NCBI GenBank assembly: GCA_947184155.2
Contig: CAMXCT020001029.1
Location: forward strand, 62,001-126,000
DNA: 64,000 nucleotides
DNA from: Cladocopium goreaui
Lineage: Eukaryota > Sar > Dinophyceae > Suessiales > Symbiodiniaceae
Reading direction: 5' to 3'
Shown here: positions 55,676 through 64,000 of the stretch, piece after piece
Layout: every line of letters starts with the position of its first letter
Numbering within the stretch: the stretch's first letter is position 1
Made by a program: the position numbers and the translations under genes
The notes under the pieces: model-generated
The model's input: the letters and a program-made list of their open reading frames with translations, nothing else
The model's database searches: none
What the model was told of the DNA's origin: nothing

Positions 55676-58600
55676 ATGACAGAGGAGGCACCTCTGAAGT
55701 CACCGCAGCATCTTTTTGCTCTCCGCACCTTAGCAATCTTGTTAGGGTGCAGCGCCATGGCATCAGGCGGCAAAGGCTACTATGCAGCTCAAGCGGCAGC
55801 TTCGTCCTCGTCAGGGGGTGACCCTGAACCGGGATGGAGAGCAGCCGACTCCTTGATGATGATAGCTGCACAGCGTGCGCGTCAATGGAGGGAGAACGAA
55901 GGCCTCCTGGACGACAACGACTTCGCCTATGCCTACACCGACTACGATCAAGTCGTTGGACTAGCTGGCCATCACGTAGCAGATGACTGGCTGCAGACAA
56001 GAGCAAGGGTGGAAGAGCACCTCCTTGCTGCTGGGGCCAAAGTCGTGGAGGACAACCCCAAGGGTTCCGTCACTCTGCGCCCTGTGCGCAAGACAATCTA
56101 CAAGAAAAAGCCCAAGGCCGTCAACGTCACCAAGAACCTGGATGAGGCCGTCCAAAAGCGGGTGAACGGCTTGGTGTCGATGTTTGTCGGAATGGGCGCA
56201 TACAAACCAGCTGGCATCTTGACAGACACCCTCAAGGCCGAATGGAAACAAACATGCAAGAGGATCGCCGAGAAGAAGGTGAAGGACGCGGAGAAGGCGA
56301 CCATTGACCGAGTGGTCAACACCTGGTTGGAGCTGAGGGCCTTCTTGGAGAGTCGGGGGCGACCCGCTCCTCCTGGAATGGTCGACCTGGATCAGTTCCT
56401 CAACCACACCCAGGCGCCAGCACGAGCACTCCAAGCCTTGAAATGGATGAACAAGAATGCCGACCAAGACATGGAGCTGGGAAACTTGCAAGTGCCTACA
56501 ACACCCAGGGCGACTGGGCAGCGTGGGCAAGCACCGGTGGTGGAGCCGCCATTAGTGCAGGCCTTGGAGGACCGCATCACGGAGTTGCACGCGGTCGGCG
56601 ATGAGAGGTGGTCAGTTCTTCTGGCTCCTTGGATCATGTCGTTTGGCTGTTTGAGGTATGCGCACATCGCGCGGTCAGAACCTCGGCGCCTCACCGCTGC
56701 ATTCCTCCATTGCAGGTGCCCTAAGGGAAAACAAAAGCATGCCCGCGAAGGTTTCGACTTTGCGGTGCCGGCCACATTCGCCAACGGCTTCTTTTGGGCC
56801 AAGGAAGTGCTGGAGGCATACAGGACGCTGGCACCAGCAAGGCAGAGACTTGCAGGCCTTTGTTTTTCGGACGAAGGGCGCCCATGGACGATCCTAGAAG
56901 TGCAAGAGACGATGCAACAGGAAATGTCCGTGTTCCTCGACAATCCAGAAGATCTGACCACCTACAGCTGGAGGAGGCTTGCACCCACGGTGGCCCAGTT
57001 GTTAGGATGCAGGCCTGAAGAAATGGCAGCCCTGGGCGACTGGCAAAACAAGAGTGAGCAACCAGAGGTGGGGGCGATGGCATTTCACTATTCTTCGGCA
57101 AAATACGCCGCGTCGGTCAAGGTGAAATCCCTGATCTGGGGCGCTACGGCCAAGCTCGCTAGCAACCTGCTGTGGGAGGCGATCCCGCAGGCAGAGCTAG
57201 ATGCAGCCCGAGCTCATGGCCTTACTGAAGCTGACAGGTTGCTGCGACAAGACCGCCAACCTATTTGGGCCTCTGCACATAGCTTCCAGGACGTGAAGAA
57301 GAGGCTCAAGTTGTCACAGCAGTTTGTTGAAGCGGCACAGCAAGCCCGGCAAGAGGCCGTAGCCGCACCGGCACCTCAGATGCCTGATCAACTCAATGGC
57401 AAGGTGCTGACGGCCACTTTGAAGAATGGTAAGGCCATTTGCCCGGAGTTCCAGACGGACGAGTGCCCGAATCCGGCAGACTCCTGCCCCTTCGGAGTGC
57501 ACTTGTGTGCCATTCTACAAAAGTCAGGACGGGCATGTGGTGGCAAGCACGGTGCAGGCGTCTGCAACATCAAGAGGGCGGTGTTGGCCGCAACAGCAGT
57601 GCCAGCGGCACCCAAGCCATCGGCCACCTTGGTGCCGGCAGCCGTGGGGGAGAAGGCCACTTTTGGCCGGAAGAGGACCGCGGCGAGCGGTGCCACTGAC
57701 GACGAGATGGCCGAGGTGATGCGCGCAGCTGTCAAGAAAGCCCGAGGTCAGGCTGCACCCAAGACTCCGCCCAAGGCGCCAGCCATTGCAGCCCCCAAGA
57801 CACCTCCGAAGGCTGCAGCCACTACACCTAAGCCACCGGCCACAGCTGCGAAGTCCAGGGCTACAACCACAACGCCGAAGCGCTTGGCCGCTCCTGGGAA
57901 GCCACAGATCAAGGCCATGCCAAAGAAAGGCCATGGCAAGGCAGCAGGAGACACCTTGGACCTCCACTTGGAGCGGTTGGGTGTGGGCTCAGGGACAGCC
58001 CAGGCCCCGACTTGCATCTGGACATCCCGGAAGGGTGGTGGCATCTACCTGGCAGGACTTCCAATGAGGCAGACGGTGGACAAGTTCCCCAAGACAGCGT
58101 TGCAGATCTGCTGCTTCCCGAATGGTCCTGAGAGCCGGGGGGGGGTGACCCTCCCGGGAGCTCAGTTGATGACCTTCGCGGCGGCATACAGCCAGGAACG
58201 CAACGAACAGTGGACAGACGTGTGGCCGGCCGTCAAGAACACTGTTTGGCACGGCGACAACGTCGTGGTGCACTGCATCAAGGGGCGACACCGGGGTGCT
58301 TTCTTAGGCATCCTCTGCCGTGCATTGCTGGCCGGCGAGTCCATTGAGGATGCCAACCACTACGTGGAGAGCCGCAGGGATACAGAGCTGAACAAGGTCA
58401 TTCGCGACCAAGGCATGCGGAAGTGGCTGCACAAGACCTTCCAGGACACCGCGGTGGGAACACAGCACCCCGAGCCGCAGGGATATGCAGCTACGGAGAG
58501 GTCCAGCACCCATGTCACGGTCGAGGACGGCATCACCTTGTGCCAGCACAAGCAGGCCGATGGGAAGGCGAAGCGCCTGGTGAACCCATACATGTCCACG

Positions 58601-58687
58601 GACGTCTTTGAAGCTCTGGCATGGGAGCGCCCCTGGTGTGACCAGTGCCTCCGTCGAGCGCCAGCGTCATGGTGGCCGCCTGCCTAA
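55676..58687 (+). CDS. element ORF 2: tyrosine-recombinase-like + CCCH finger + HCX5R phosphatase-like protein
   Basis: 1,003 codons from ATG 55676. The frame is also open back to 54794, but that part overlaps ORF 1 in another frame. Order: an Ala/Ser and charged N-terminus; a helical region with basic stretches (KKKPKAVNVTK); a recombinase-like domain (56590-57130) with LRYAHIARS (box I Arg), TTYSWRRLAPT in the box II place, and FHYSSAKYAAS with the final Tyr; a CCCH-type finger (57436-57570, CPEFQTDECP ... CPFGVHLC ... CGGKHGAGVC); an Ala/Pro/Lys linker; and a phosphatase-like domain (about 58010-58450) with VVVHCIKGRHRGAF, an HCX5R loop with Gly in place of Ser/Thr. The tail has CxxC (WCDQCLRR). 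The box II His appears absent. Integration by strand exchange is inferred; the phosphatase role is unknown. Confidence 0.68.
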   Translation: MTEEAPLKSPQHLFALRTLAILLGCSAMASGGKGYYAAQAAASSSSGGDPEPGWRAADSLMMIAAQRARQWRENEGLLDDNDFAYAYTDYDQVVGLAGHHVADDWLQTRARVEEHLLAAGAKVVEDNPKGSVTLRPVRKTIYKKKPKAVNVTKNLDEAVQKRVNGLVSMFVGMGAYKPAGILTDTLKAEWKQTCKRIAEKKVKDAEKATIDRVVNTWLELRAFLESRGRPAPPGMVDLDQFLNHTQAPARALQALKWMNKNADQDMELGNLQVPTTPRATGQRGQAPVVEPPLVQALEDRITELHAVGDERWSVLLAPWIMSFGCLRYAHIARSEPRRLTAAFLHCRCPKGKQKHAREGFDFAVPATFANGFFWAKEVLEAYRTLAPARQRLAGLCFSDEGRPWTILEVQETMQQEMSVFLDNPEDLTTYSWRRLAPTVAQLLGCRPEEMAALGDWQNKSEQPEVGAMAFHYSSAKYAASVKVKSLIWGATAKLASNLLWEAIPQAELDAARAHGLTEADRLLRQDRQPIWASAHSFQDVKKRLKLSQQFVEAAQQARQEAVAAPAPQMPDQLNGKVLTATLKNGKAICPEFQTDECPNPADSCPFGVHLCAILQKSGRACGGKHGAGVCNIKRAVLAATAVPAAPKPSATLVPAAVGEKATFGRKRTAASGATDDEMAEVMRAAVKKARGQAAPKTPPKAPAIAAPKTPPKAAATTPKPPATAAKSRATTTTPKRLAAPGKPQIKAMPKKGHGKAAGDTLDLHLERLGVGSGTAQAPTCIWTSRKGGGIYLAGLPMRQTVDKFPKTALQICCFPNGPESRGGVTLPGAQLMTFAAAYSQERNEQWTDVWPAVKNTVWHGDNVVVHCIKGRHRGAFLGILCRALLAGESIEDANHYVESRRDTELNKVIRDQGMRKWLHKTFQDTAVGTQHPEPQGYAATERSSTHVTVEDGITLCQHKQADGKAKRLVNPYMSTDVFEALAWERPWCDQCLRRAPASWWPPA
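58271..58294 (+). other. HCX5R phosphatase signature in ORF 2
   Basis: Codes HCIKGRHR, the Cys-phosphatase P-loop (His-Cys-five residues-Arg). Hydrophobic beta residues VVV precede it and a helix (GILCRALLAGESIEDANHYV) follows, as in dual-specificity phosphatases. The Ser/Thr after Arg is Gly, which often slows turnover. A general-acid Asp would be expected 30-40 residues upstream; D occurs in the TDVWPAV segment. Confidence 0.6.
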
Positions 58688-59208
58688 GATGCCCAAGCCG
58701 AATTTTTGGCCTTTGCGCTGATCAGCAGCACTGGCCCGTTCCGGCCATGGAGAGCCGAATTCATCAGCTCGGGGCTTGGATAAGAGCTTCAATCCAGCCT
58801 GCATGACCGCCCCCAGCAGTAACATCATGTGCGAGAGGAAAATAGTAGAGCCAGGTGACTTTCAGTAGGGTGCCCACTGAGCAAGTGCCGTGCCCTCATG
58901 TCCTTTCGTTGTGTTTTTCAAGTTTTTCCTTTCATGACAACGCACAAGACCATCTGGGAGGGGGACCTCAGATAGTCTAGTGTACCATAGCTCTGTGGCG
59001 GCATGAAGGTGATGTCATGTGAGGTCGCAACATAGCTGTGCGTTGTACACATGTCCAGATTTCACATCAGTGTATGTCAGGGTCCATTTATTTCATGCCA
59101 CGCCAGGCTGTTCCAGCACAACGCACGGGGGAGACCCGAGGCGCAGTTTTCAGTCAAAGGGAGGGGATCCCTGGGCCTCAGCTAGAGGGGTGTCCTCGAG
59201 AATAGGCC
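58688..59208 (+). other. spacer between ORF 2 and gag; no gene seen
   Basis: 520 bp with no codon-structured frame. It could hold an internal promoter or the boundary between two elements. The first bases after the stop are ordinary mixed sequence, and no direct repeat of the 54695 palindrome was found. Confidence 0.4.
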
Positions 59209-60408
59209 ATGGAGACTGATAAAGTCCCACTGGAAAAGGGTTCCCCAGAGGAAATCCTAAGGAAGTTGGGTGACAACTTCTCGTTGGATGATGGGGTAAT
59301 TACAGCCCTGCTCCGGTTGGGCGTCGAAAGTTTGCAAGAGTTTCGTTTCCTCTGGGCATCGGAGCAAGCCATTGAGCCCTGGGTTGCGAAGCTGGGCCTG
59401 GGGGATAAGGCACTGCTGATGACGGCTCGAGTCCGCAGAGCATGGGCCGCAGTGGGACTCTACTATCGTCAGGTGGAGCAGGATCGATCCAAGATTGCAC
59501 TGTCGGACTTGGACACCATGCTTGGGGAGACCGAGCTGCGCGACACCAAGCAGCAGTTTTGGAGACGCTACAAGATGCGCTTCCCCCCAGAGATCCACCC
59601 AGCAGACACCACCATCTCCAGAGTCGCCAGAGAGATGCAGAAGCGCATGCTTTGCGTGTACAACATATGGAGAGTGAAAACCCTTCAATTCCAGCTCACT
59701 ACATCGCAGAAGAAGCGCAAACTCAGCGAAGGACTGTTCTTGGAAGATGGCGACGATGAGGAGGTGGTTACCCATGATGTCGACAACTACCTGGACAGGT
59801 TGTTCACCCTGATGTTGGCTTATGCCATGGCAGGGTGCTCTGGGGTGACCGGAGCACCAGATGCCGCGCAAGAGCTCAACTTAGGAGCCGATACAGTCAA
59901 GTTTGTCAACGTCCCCATGGACATCGTCTACAAGTACTACTTCAGAGCCAAGCGCAGTGTGGCAGGTTTGCCTACATCACAGCGCATGCAATGGCTCCAG
60001 GCCAAAGACGTGGAGGAACGCAGTGAGTGGGTGTCCAAATTTCGTGAGTCTACGATGAGCTTGGGACAGGTGATCAGCGAGATCTACACGTCCAGGGACG
60101 CACATTGGTCTGCACCAGGGCCCGCTACCCCGGACAGGAAGAGTGCAGCCCCCACCGCAGCCTCTACTGCAAGTCCATCTAAGGTGCCGCCAAGCACATC
60201 ACCCTTGAAGTTGGGCAAGCCGATCAATGGCAAACCCGTGGCGACGGCAATGAAGGATGGTACCAAACTTTGCCCGCAATTTCAACGAGGCGGCTGCAAG
60301 GCCAAACCATGTCCTCAGGGAGCCCATCGATGCGGAGCAGTTGTCAGGAAAGATCGGGTATGTGGAGCGTTCAACCACGGTGCAGCCAATTGCACTGGTA
60401 AGCGTTGA
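59209..60408 (+). CDS. gag-like protein with C-terminal CCCH finger
   Basis: 399 codons from ATG 59209 (METDKVPLEKGSPEEILRKL). The first 60 residues look like a small helical fold. Residues 60-330 are helical and charged, fitting a capsid-like protein. A Ser/Pro/Lys linker follows. The C-terminus, CPQFQRGGCKAKPCPQGAHR ... CGAVVRKDRVC ... CTGKR, is a Cys/His cluster homologous to that of ORF 2 (57436-57570), likely binding RNA or DNA. The frame ends in TGA at 60406-60408 and continues in the same phase as pol without another stop. Product level of pol may be set by read-through. Confidence 0.7.
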   Translation: METDKVPLEKGSPEEILRKLGDNFSLDDGVITALLRLGVESLQEFRFLWASEQAIEPWVAKLGLGDKALLMTARVRRAWAAVGLYYRQVEQDRSKIALSDLDTMLGETELRDTKQQFWRRYKMRFPPEIHPADTTISRVAREMQKRMLCVYNIWRVKTLQFQLTTSQKKRKLSEGLFLEDGDDEEVVTHDVDNYLDRLFTLMLAYAMAGCSGVTGAPDAAQELNLGADTVKFVNVPMDIVYKYYFRAKRSVAGLPTSQRMQWLQAKDVEERSEWVSKFRESTMSLGQVISEIYTSRDAHWSAPGPATPDRKSAAPTAASTASPSKVPPSTSPLKLGKPINGKPVATAMKDGTKLCPQFQRGGCKAKPCPQGAHRCGAVVRKDRVCGAFNHGAANCTGKR

Positions 60409-63400
60409 CACGCCCCAGAAGAGGAGGCGGCTGCCTCTTTTGGGTCAGATGAGCTAGAGCCGCAAGAGGGGCGACCTCTTATGGCAGATCTCATGGCAGG
60501 TCCCAACGCACCCCTCACCAAAGCATTCATCAGTTGCGGGTGGCAATGCATTACAGTGGATTGGTTGTTGGATGACAGCCATGACCTGTCAGATGAGCGC
60601 CGGCAACAATCCCTGAGCAAACAGCTTGAAGAGGTGATCTTCATAGCGGCAGCTATCGACTGTTCGACAAAGAGCAGGGCCAGGGAGATCCCCAGGAAGT
60701 TTGAAGACGGGCGGCCAGCCCCTGGTCCTCTTCGATCCGAGGTCTACCCTGATGGCCTGCCTCACCTCAACAGCCGGGATGCCCAAAGAGTCGACCTTGA
60801 CAACAAAGCCTGCAACTATGTCTTGGGAGAAATTCAGAAGTTGCGGGATAGGGGGGGAGGCAGTGTGCGTGAAAACCCTGCCCGCTCCTTGCACTGGTGG
60901 ACGTCCACAGAGGTGACTATGTGGGAATCGGGACAATGGTTCGACACAGCCTACGCGGCATGTACTTTGGGTGGGGCGCGTTGCAAGCATCAAGTGCTAC
61001 GACACAATGTGGAGGAGATCCAACGCTGGCCCCCAGCCAATTGCCACCATGTGCACGACCCACAGGAATGGACCCCCTACACCTCCGACGGCCAGCGGTT
61101 CTACCCATCCAAAGAAGAGGCAGAGTACACAGCAGTCCTTGCCTTTGCCATTGCAGTGTCGGCTAGTTGGTGGGCAGTCCGCACAGGTCTAGCCGTCCTG
61201 CATGTCCCACGCATGCCCACGTTCATGTCAGTCGGACGCCGTGAACATTGGCTGGATATGGACCCGCGTGCAATGCGGGAGTGGGCAATGGCACCACTGG
61301 CGGTGACGCTGGGCCTCACAGAATCCTTGAGGGCTGAACGATCGGGGTTACCGGTCCGAAGGCTCGTCAAGGAGGTGATGATCGAGAACAACAAGCTACC
61401 ACGCAAGACCATCTACGTCGGCCGAGGCAGCTTTCATCATCGCCTATCGACGACCAAGTGGAAATCGCCATGGACACCGGGCCACAACTGCGAAGCCGGT
61501 GAATGGCCGGCCAGGTACATTGTCCATATTCGAACATCACCTTTGTGGGACGCCTTGCATGAGCTTAGCAATATGGAGCTGGCGTGCGACTGCCCCATGG
61601 AGCACCTGTGCGAAGCGGACATGCTCATTGGCCTCTTCTTCGATGCCACCGCCCCTGGGGGTGACCCAATGCAGCGGGGCACCGATGGCCGATGGAGTAG
61701 GACTGTGGCATTGTTGCAAGGGATCCAGGCTATTCCCAGGGGGGTAGCCCTACCCATGATGAGCCAAGAAGCACTGGTATTGGCATTCCAAAAGCTTTTC
61801 CCCGAGCACTGGTTCAAGAACTACAAGTTTGCAATGATTGAAGACCTCATCAACAGCCCGCCCTTCTGCTCATATGCCACTTGGCTTGCAGAGCGAGGAG
61901 AAGCTTGGGACGGGCCCCTAGTCCCGCATCTGGCTGCCGGGTCAGTGAGGCAGCTTGCACGGATTGGGGACGGGTGCCAAGTGGGTGCGATGACACACCG
62001 TGCCGCTTTGCCCCCTCTGCTGCCGTTCAACTTGGATCCTGAGGACCACTTCAACCAAGCAGTCCAACGAGCCCAGCACCCGTTGCCCTACGAAGACCTC
62101 CCAGTCGTCGACTTAGACCTGGAGTTCGTAGCAGATGCCTATGTGGCACATGGCCAGCAGTTGCGCCCGTGGCGACAGCAGGCAGTCGGGGCCATGCGAG
62201 AGCTGAAGAGACGCTGGGAGGGGGTGACCCTCCACTTGCGATCCTTCCAAGAGCCGGCCGTCCAGCAGGTAACACGGCACCGCGATGTGGGGCTCATCGC
62301 ATTGCTGATGCTGCTGACATCATGGGCAGACACCAGCTTTCCCTATGGTCTGATCCGTGGGCTGCCTGCAGTGGGCTACGCACCACCTTATGGGATATTC
62401 CCCCAACAGCCAGCTGAGGTGATCAGCATGGCAGATGTGTTGGAGGGATGGCAGGAACACAATCAGCACATCTTGGGCCAGCTGAGAGCAGGCAAGGATG
62501 ATGAGTTCCTCCTGCAGCAGTCATTGGAGGACGCAGCGAATGGTTTCTGCACAGAGCCCTTGCGACGGACAGATTTCCTGCGGGCCATTGGCAACAAGGC
62601 CCATCGATTGATCCCGCGTTGCGTGATCACACAGAGCTCAGGCAAGCAGCGTGTGATCGACAATGGGGACACCGGAGGACAATCAGCCTTGTCGTCTGAT
62701 GCTAACAAGCTCACATTGTGCAGTCCATTGCGTCCTGCCCAGCACATTCGCCTTGCAATGCATCGTTGGACAGAGGATGAGATGGCCGATTTCTTCGCGA
62801 ACGATGCCTGGGAAACAGGACAAGAAGATCTGCCTTCAGCATACAGGTATTGCCCTATGGCATTGCAGGAAAGTCTGGGCTGCGTGGTGGTGTGGTACCA
62901 TCACGAATGGCAAACCCCTGCATACCAAGTCTACGCTGGGCTACTCTTCGGACTGCCGCTGGCGGTTACATCATTCAACCGTTTTTCCAGACTATTGGAG
63001 GCACTAGCCAGGCGTTTTTGCCGAGTTTTGACATCCCTGTACTTTGATGATGCGACCATTACAGACTTGCAATCCTCAAAAGGGTCAGGCCAATGGGCCA
63101 TGAATCAATTGTGTTCTCTTATCGGCTCCCCCTTCGCAGAGGACAAGAAACAACCAATGCAGAGCACCGGAACCTTTTTGGGATTGACTCATGATCTCAG
63201 CTCCATCAACCAAACAGGGCACGTACAGTTTTGGGCTCGAGAACGGCTCCATGACAAAGTACGTGACATGTTGGCAACAGCCAGGGTGACTGGCCATTTT
63301 AGCCGAGGGGCAGCATCGAAGCTGTACGGCTTGGCCAATTTCCTGGAACAGGGCATCTACGGTCGAGTGGGATATGGCGGCCTCATGGCCATCAAAGCCA

Positions 63401-64000
63401 GGCAAGACGAGACAACCTCGACCATCACTCCCGAGATTGAAGCATGCTTCGAGGTGATCGAAGCGGTTATGCGCTTTCAGCCAAAGCGGGAATTTCCCGT
63501 TCTGCACCTGGATCATCTGCGCTTTTTGGCAGCCTCCGACGCAGCTGTCGAAGCAGACAATCCTGGTTCAGGAGGTTTTCATCTGATCTTTTTCCAGCCT
63601 GACGGATCACAAATTCGTCACAGTTTTGTCGCGACCAACTGTGCAGAGCTCCGAACACTTTGGCAACCTGCAGAGACGCATATCGCCCAATTGGAACTAT
63701 CTATGGTGCTCTACGCCCTTGTCGAAAGGCCTGATCTGTTTCGAAACCGACACGGCCTATGGTTTTTGGACAACGTAGCAGCCGTCATGACGCTAGTGAG
63801 AGGACGTTCTAGCAATGCCGACTTAGCGAAGCTAGGTCATTTGATCCATCTAGCTCTGTTTGCACTGCGAGCCCAAGGATATTGGGAGTACGTCCAGAGC
63901 AAGAGCAACTGGGCTGACGATATCAGCCGACTTGGCGTCAATGATCCATGGTGGCGATGCCATGGTTTTGAATTTTATTCGTCGTACCTCCCTACAATCT
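60409..64000 (+). CDS. pol: reverse transcriptase / RNase H-like polyprotein, in frame with gag, truncated by window end
   Basis: No stop from 60409 to 64000 (1,197 codons). The first ATG is 60481, but there is no need for its use if the gag TGA is read through. The N-terminal 650 residues are of unknown fold. RT signs: RLIPRCVITQSSGKQRVIDN and PLRPAQHIRLAM (fingers), FGLPLAVTSFNRFSRLLEA (motif B) and SLYFDD (63034-63051, the YxDD metal site). An RNase H-like part follows: FLAASDAAVEA (Asp, about 63538), LELSMVLYAL (Glu, about 63695), FLDNVAA (Asp, about 63771) and NWADDISRLG (Asp, about 63914). This is close to DIRS/Ngaro-type RT-RH. Integrity suggests a recent or active copy. Any methylase-like or recombinase part beyond 64000 is not visible. 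Confidence 0.78.

Larger units (their letters stand above)
54695..64000 (+). mobile_element. DIRS-like retroelement(s) with tyrosine recombinase, phosphatase-like domain and RT/RNase H; runs off window
   Basis: Four + strand frames lie in a row: Cys-rich ORF 1, ORF 2 with tyrosine-recombinase-like, CCCH and HCX5R domains, gag with a CCCH finger, and an RT/RNase H frame. The two CCCH fingers are homologous, which favours one element or two related ones side by side. Use of a tyrosine recombinase instead of an integrase, with an RT containing YFDD and an RNase H-like domain, is the DIRS pattern. In classical DIRS elements the recombinase lies after the RT, so the order here is unusual. No terminal repeats can be defined because the right end is outside the window. 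Confidence 0.6.

Overview
The window is nuclear DNA of a dinoflagellate, most like the Suessiales/Symbiodiniaceae group. The evidence is a many-exon gene with a high share of GC-AG introns and acceptors of the AG|G type, a partial relict of the dinoflagellate spliced leader (DinoSL), dense simple repeats, a type I PKS-like ketosynthase gene, a large calpain-family gene without visible introns, and several retroelement classes. There is no bacterial operon structure. All recognisable genes lie on the + strand.

Layout. 1-2,240: nested inverted repeats and a palindromic minisatellite. 2,290-2,500: an ATT/TTA microsatellite. 2,500-5,060: an AT-rich, many-times frameshifted remnant of a virus-like or Maverick-like element encoding a family B DNA polymerase followed by a superfamily 1 helicase. 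6,082-8,721: an uninterrupted calpain-family gene whose three catalytic positions all appear replaced. 9,766-9,862: a possible first exon. 10,000-13,920: a TTTTGTACA-rich stretch and a chain of unrelated tandem repeats. 14,154-35,642: about 35 exons of a DLEC1/CFAP81 orthologue, a ciliary protein made of ASH/Ig-like domains. It was recognised exon by exon from colinearity with the animal protein. 36,196-37,096: a probable two-exon gene for a secreted Pro/Met-rich protein.

37,717-48,757: an 11-kb mobile element flanked by 545-bp direct repeats that differ at two positions. It carries a Pro/Arg-rich ORF with a conserved C-terminal domain, a coiled-coil gag-like ORF, a GIY-YIG endonuclease ORF leading into a broken reverse transcriptase of Penelope-like type, and four further ORFs of unknown family, two of them paralogous. 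49,076-54,330: a multi-exon gene ending in a ketosynthase domain whose active-site cysteine seems lost.

54,695-64,000 (running off the window): a DIRS-like retroelement, or two adjacent ones. It starts with a palindrome containing a DinoSL-like core. Then come a Cys-rich ORF, a 1,003-codon ORF joining a tyrosine-recombinase-like domain, a CCCH zinc finger and an HCX5R phosphatase-like domain, and a gag ORF with a homologous CCCH finger. A single in-frame TGA separates gag from a long intact reverse transcriptase/RNase H ORF. This unit is the best candidate for an under-described system.

Many long open frames elsewhere come from base composition (C-rich and G-poor, or simple repeats) and were not called. 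All assignments rest on reading motifs by eye; no database search was run.
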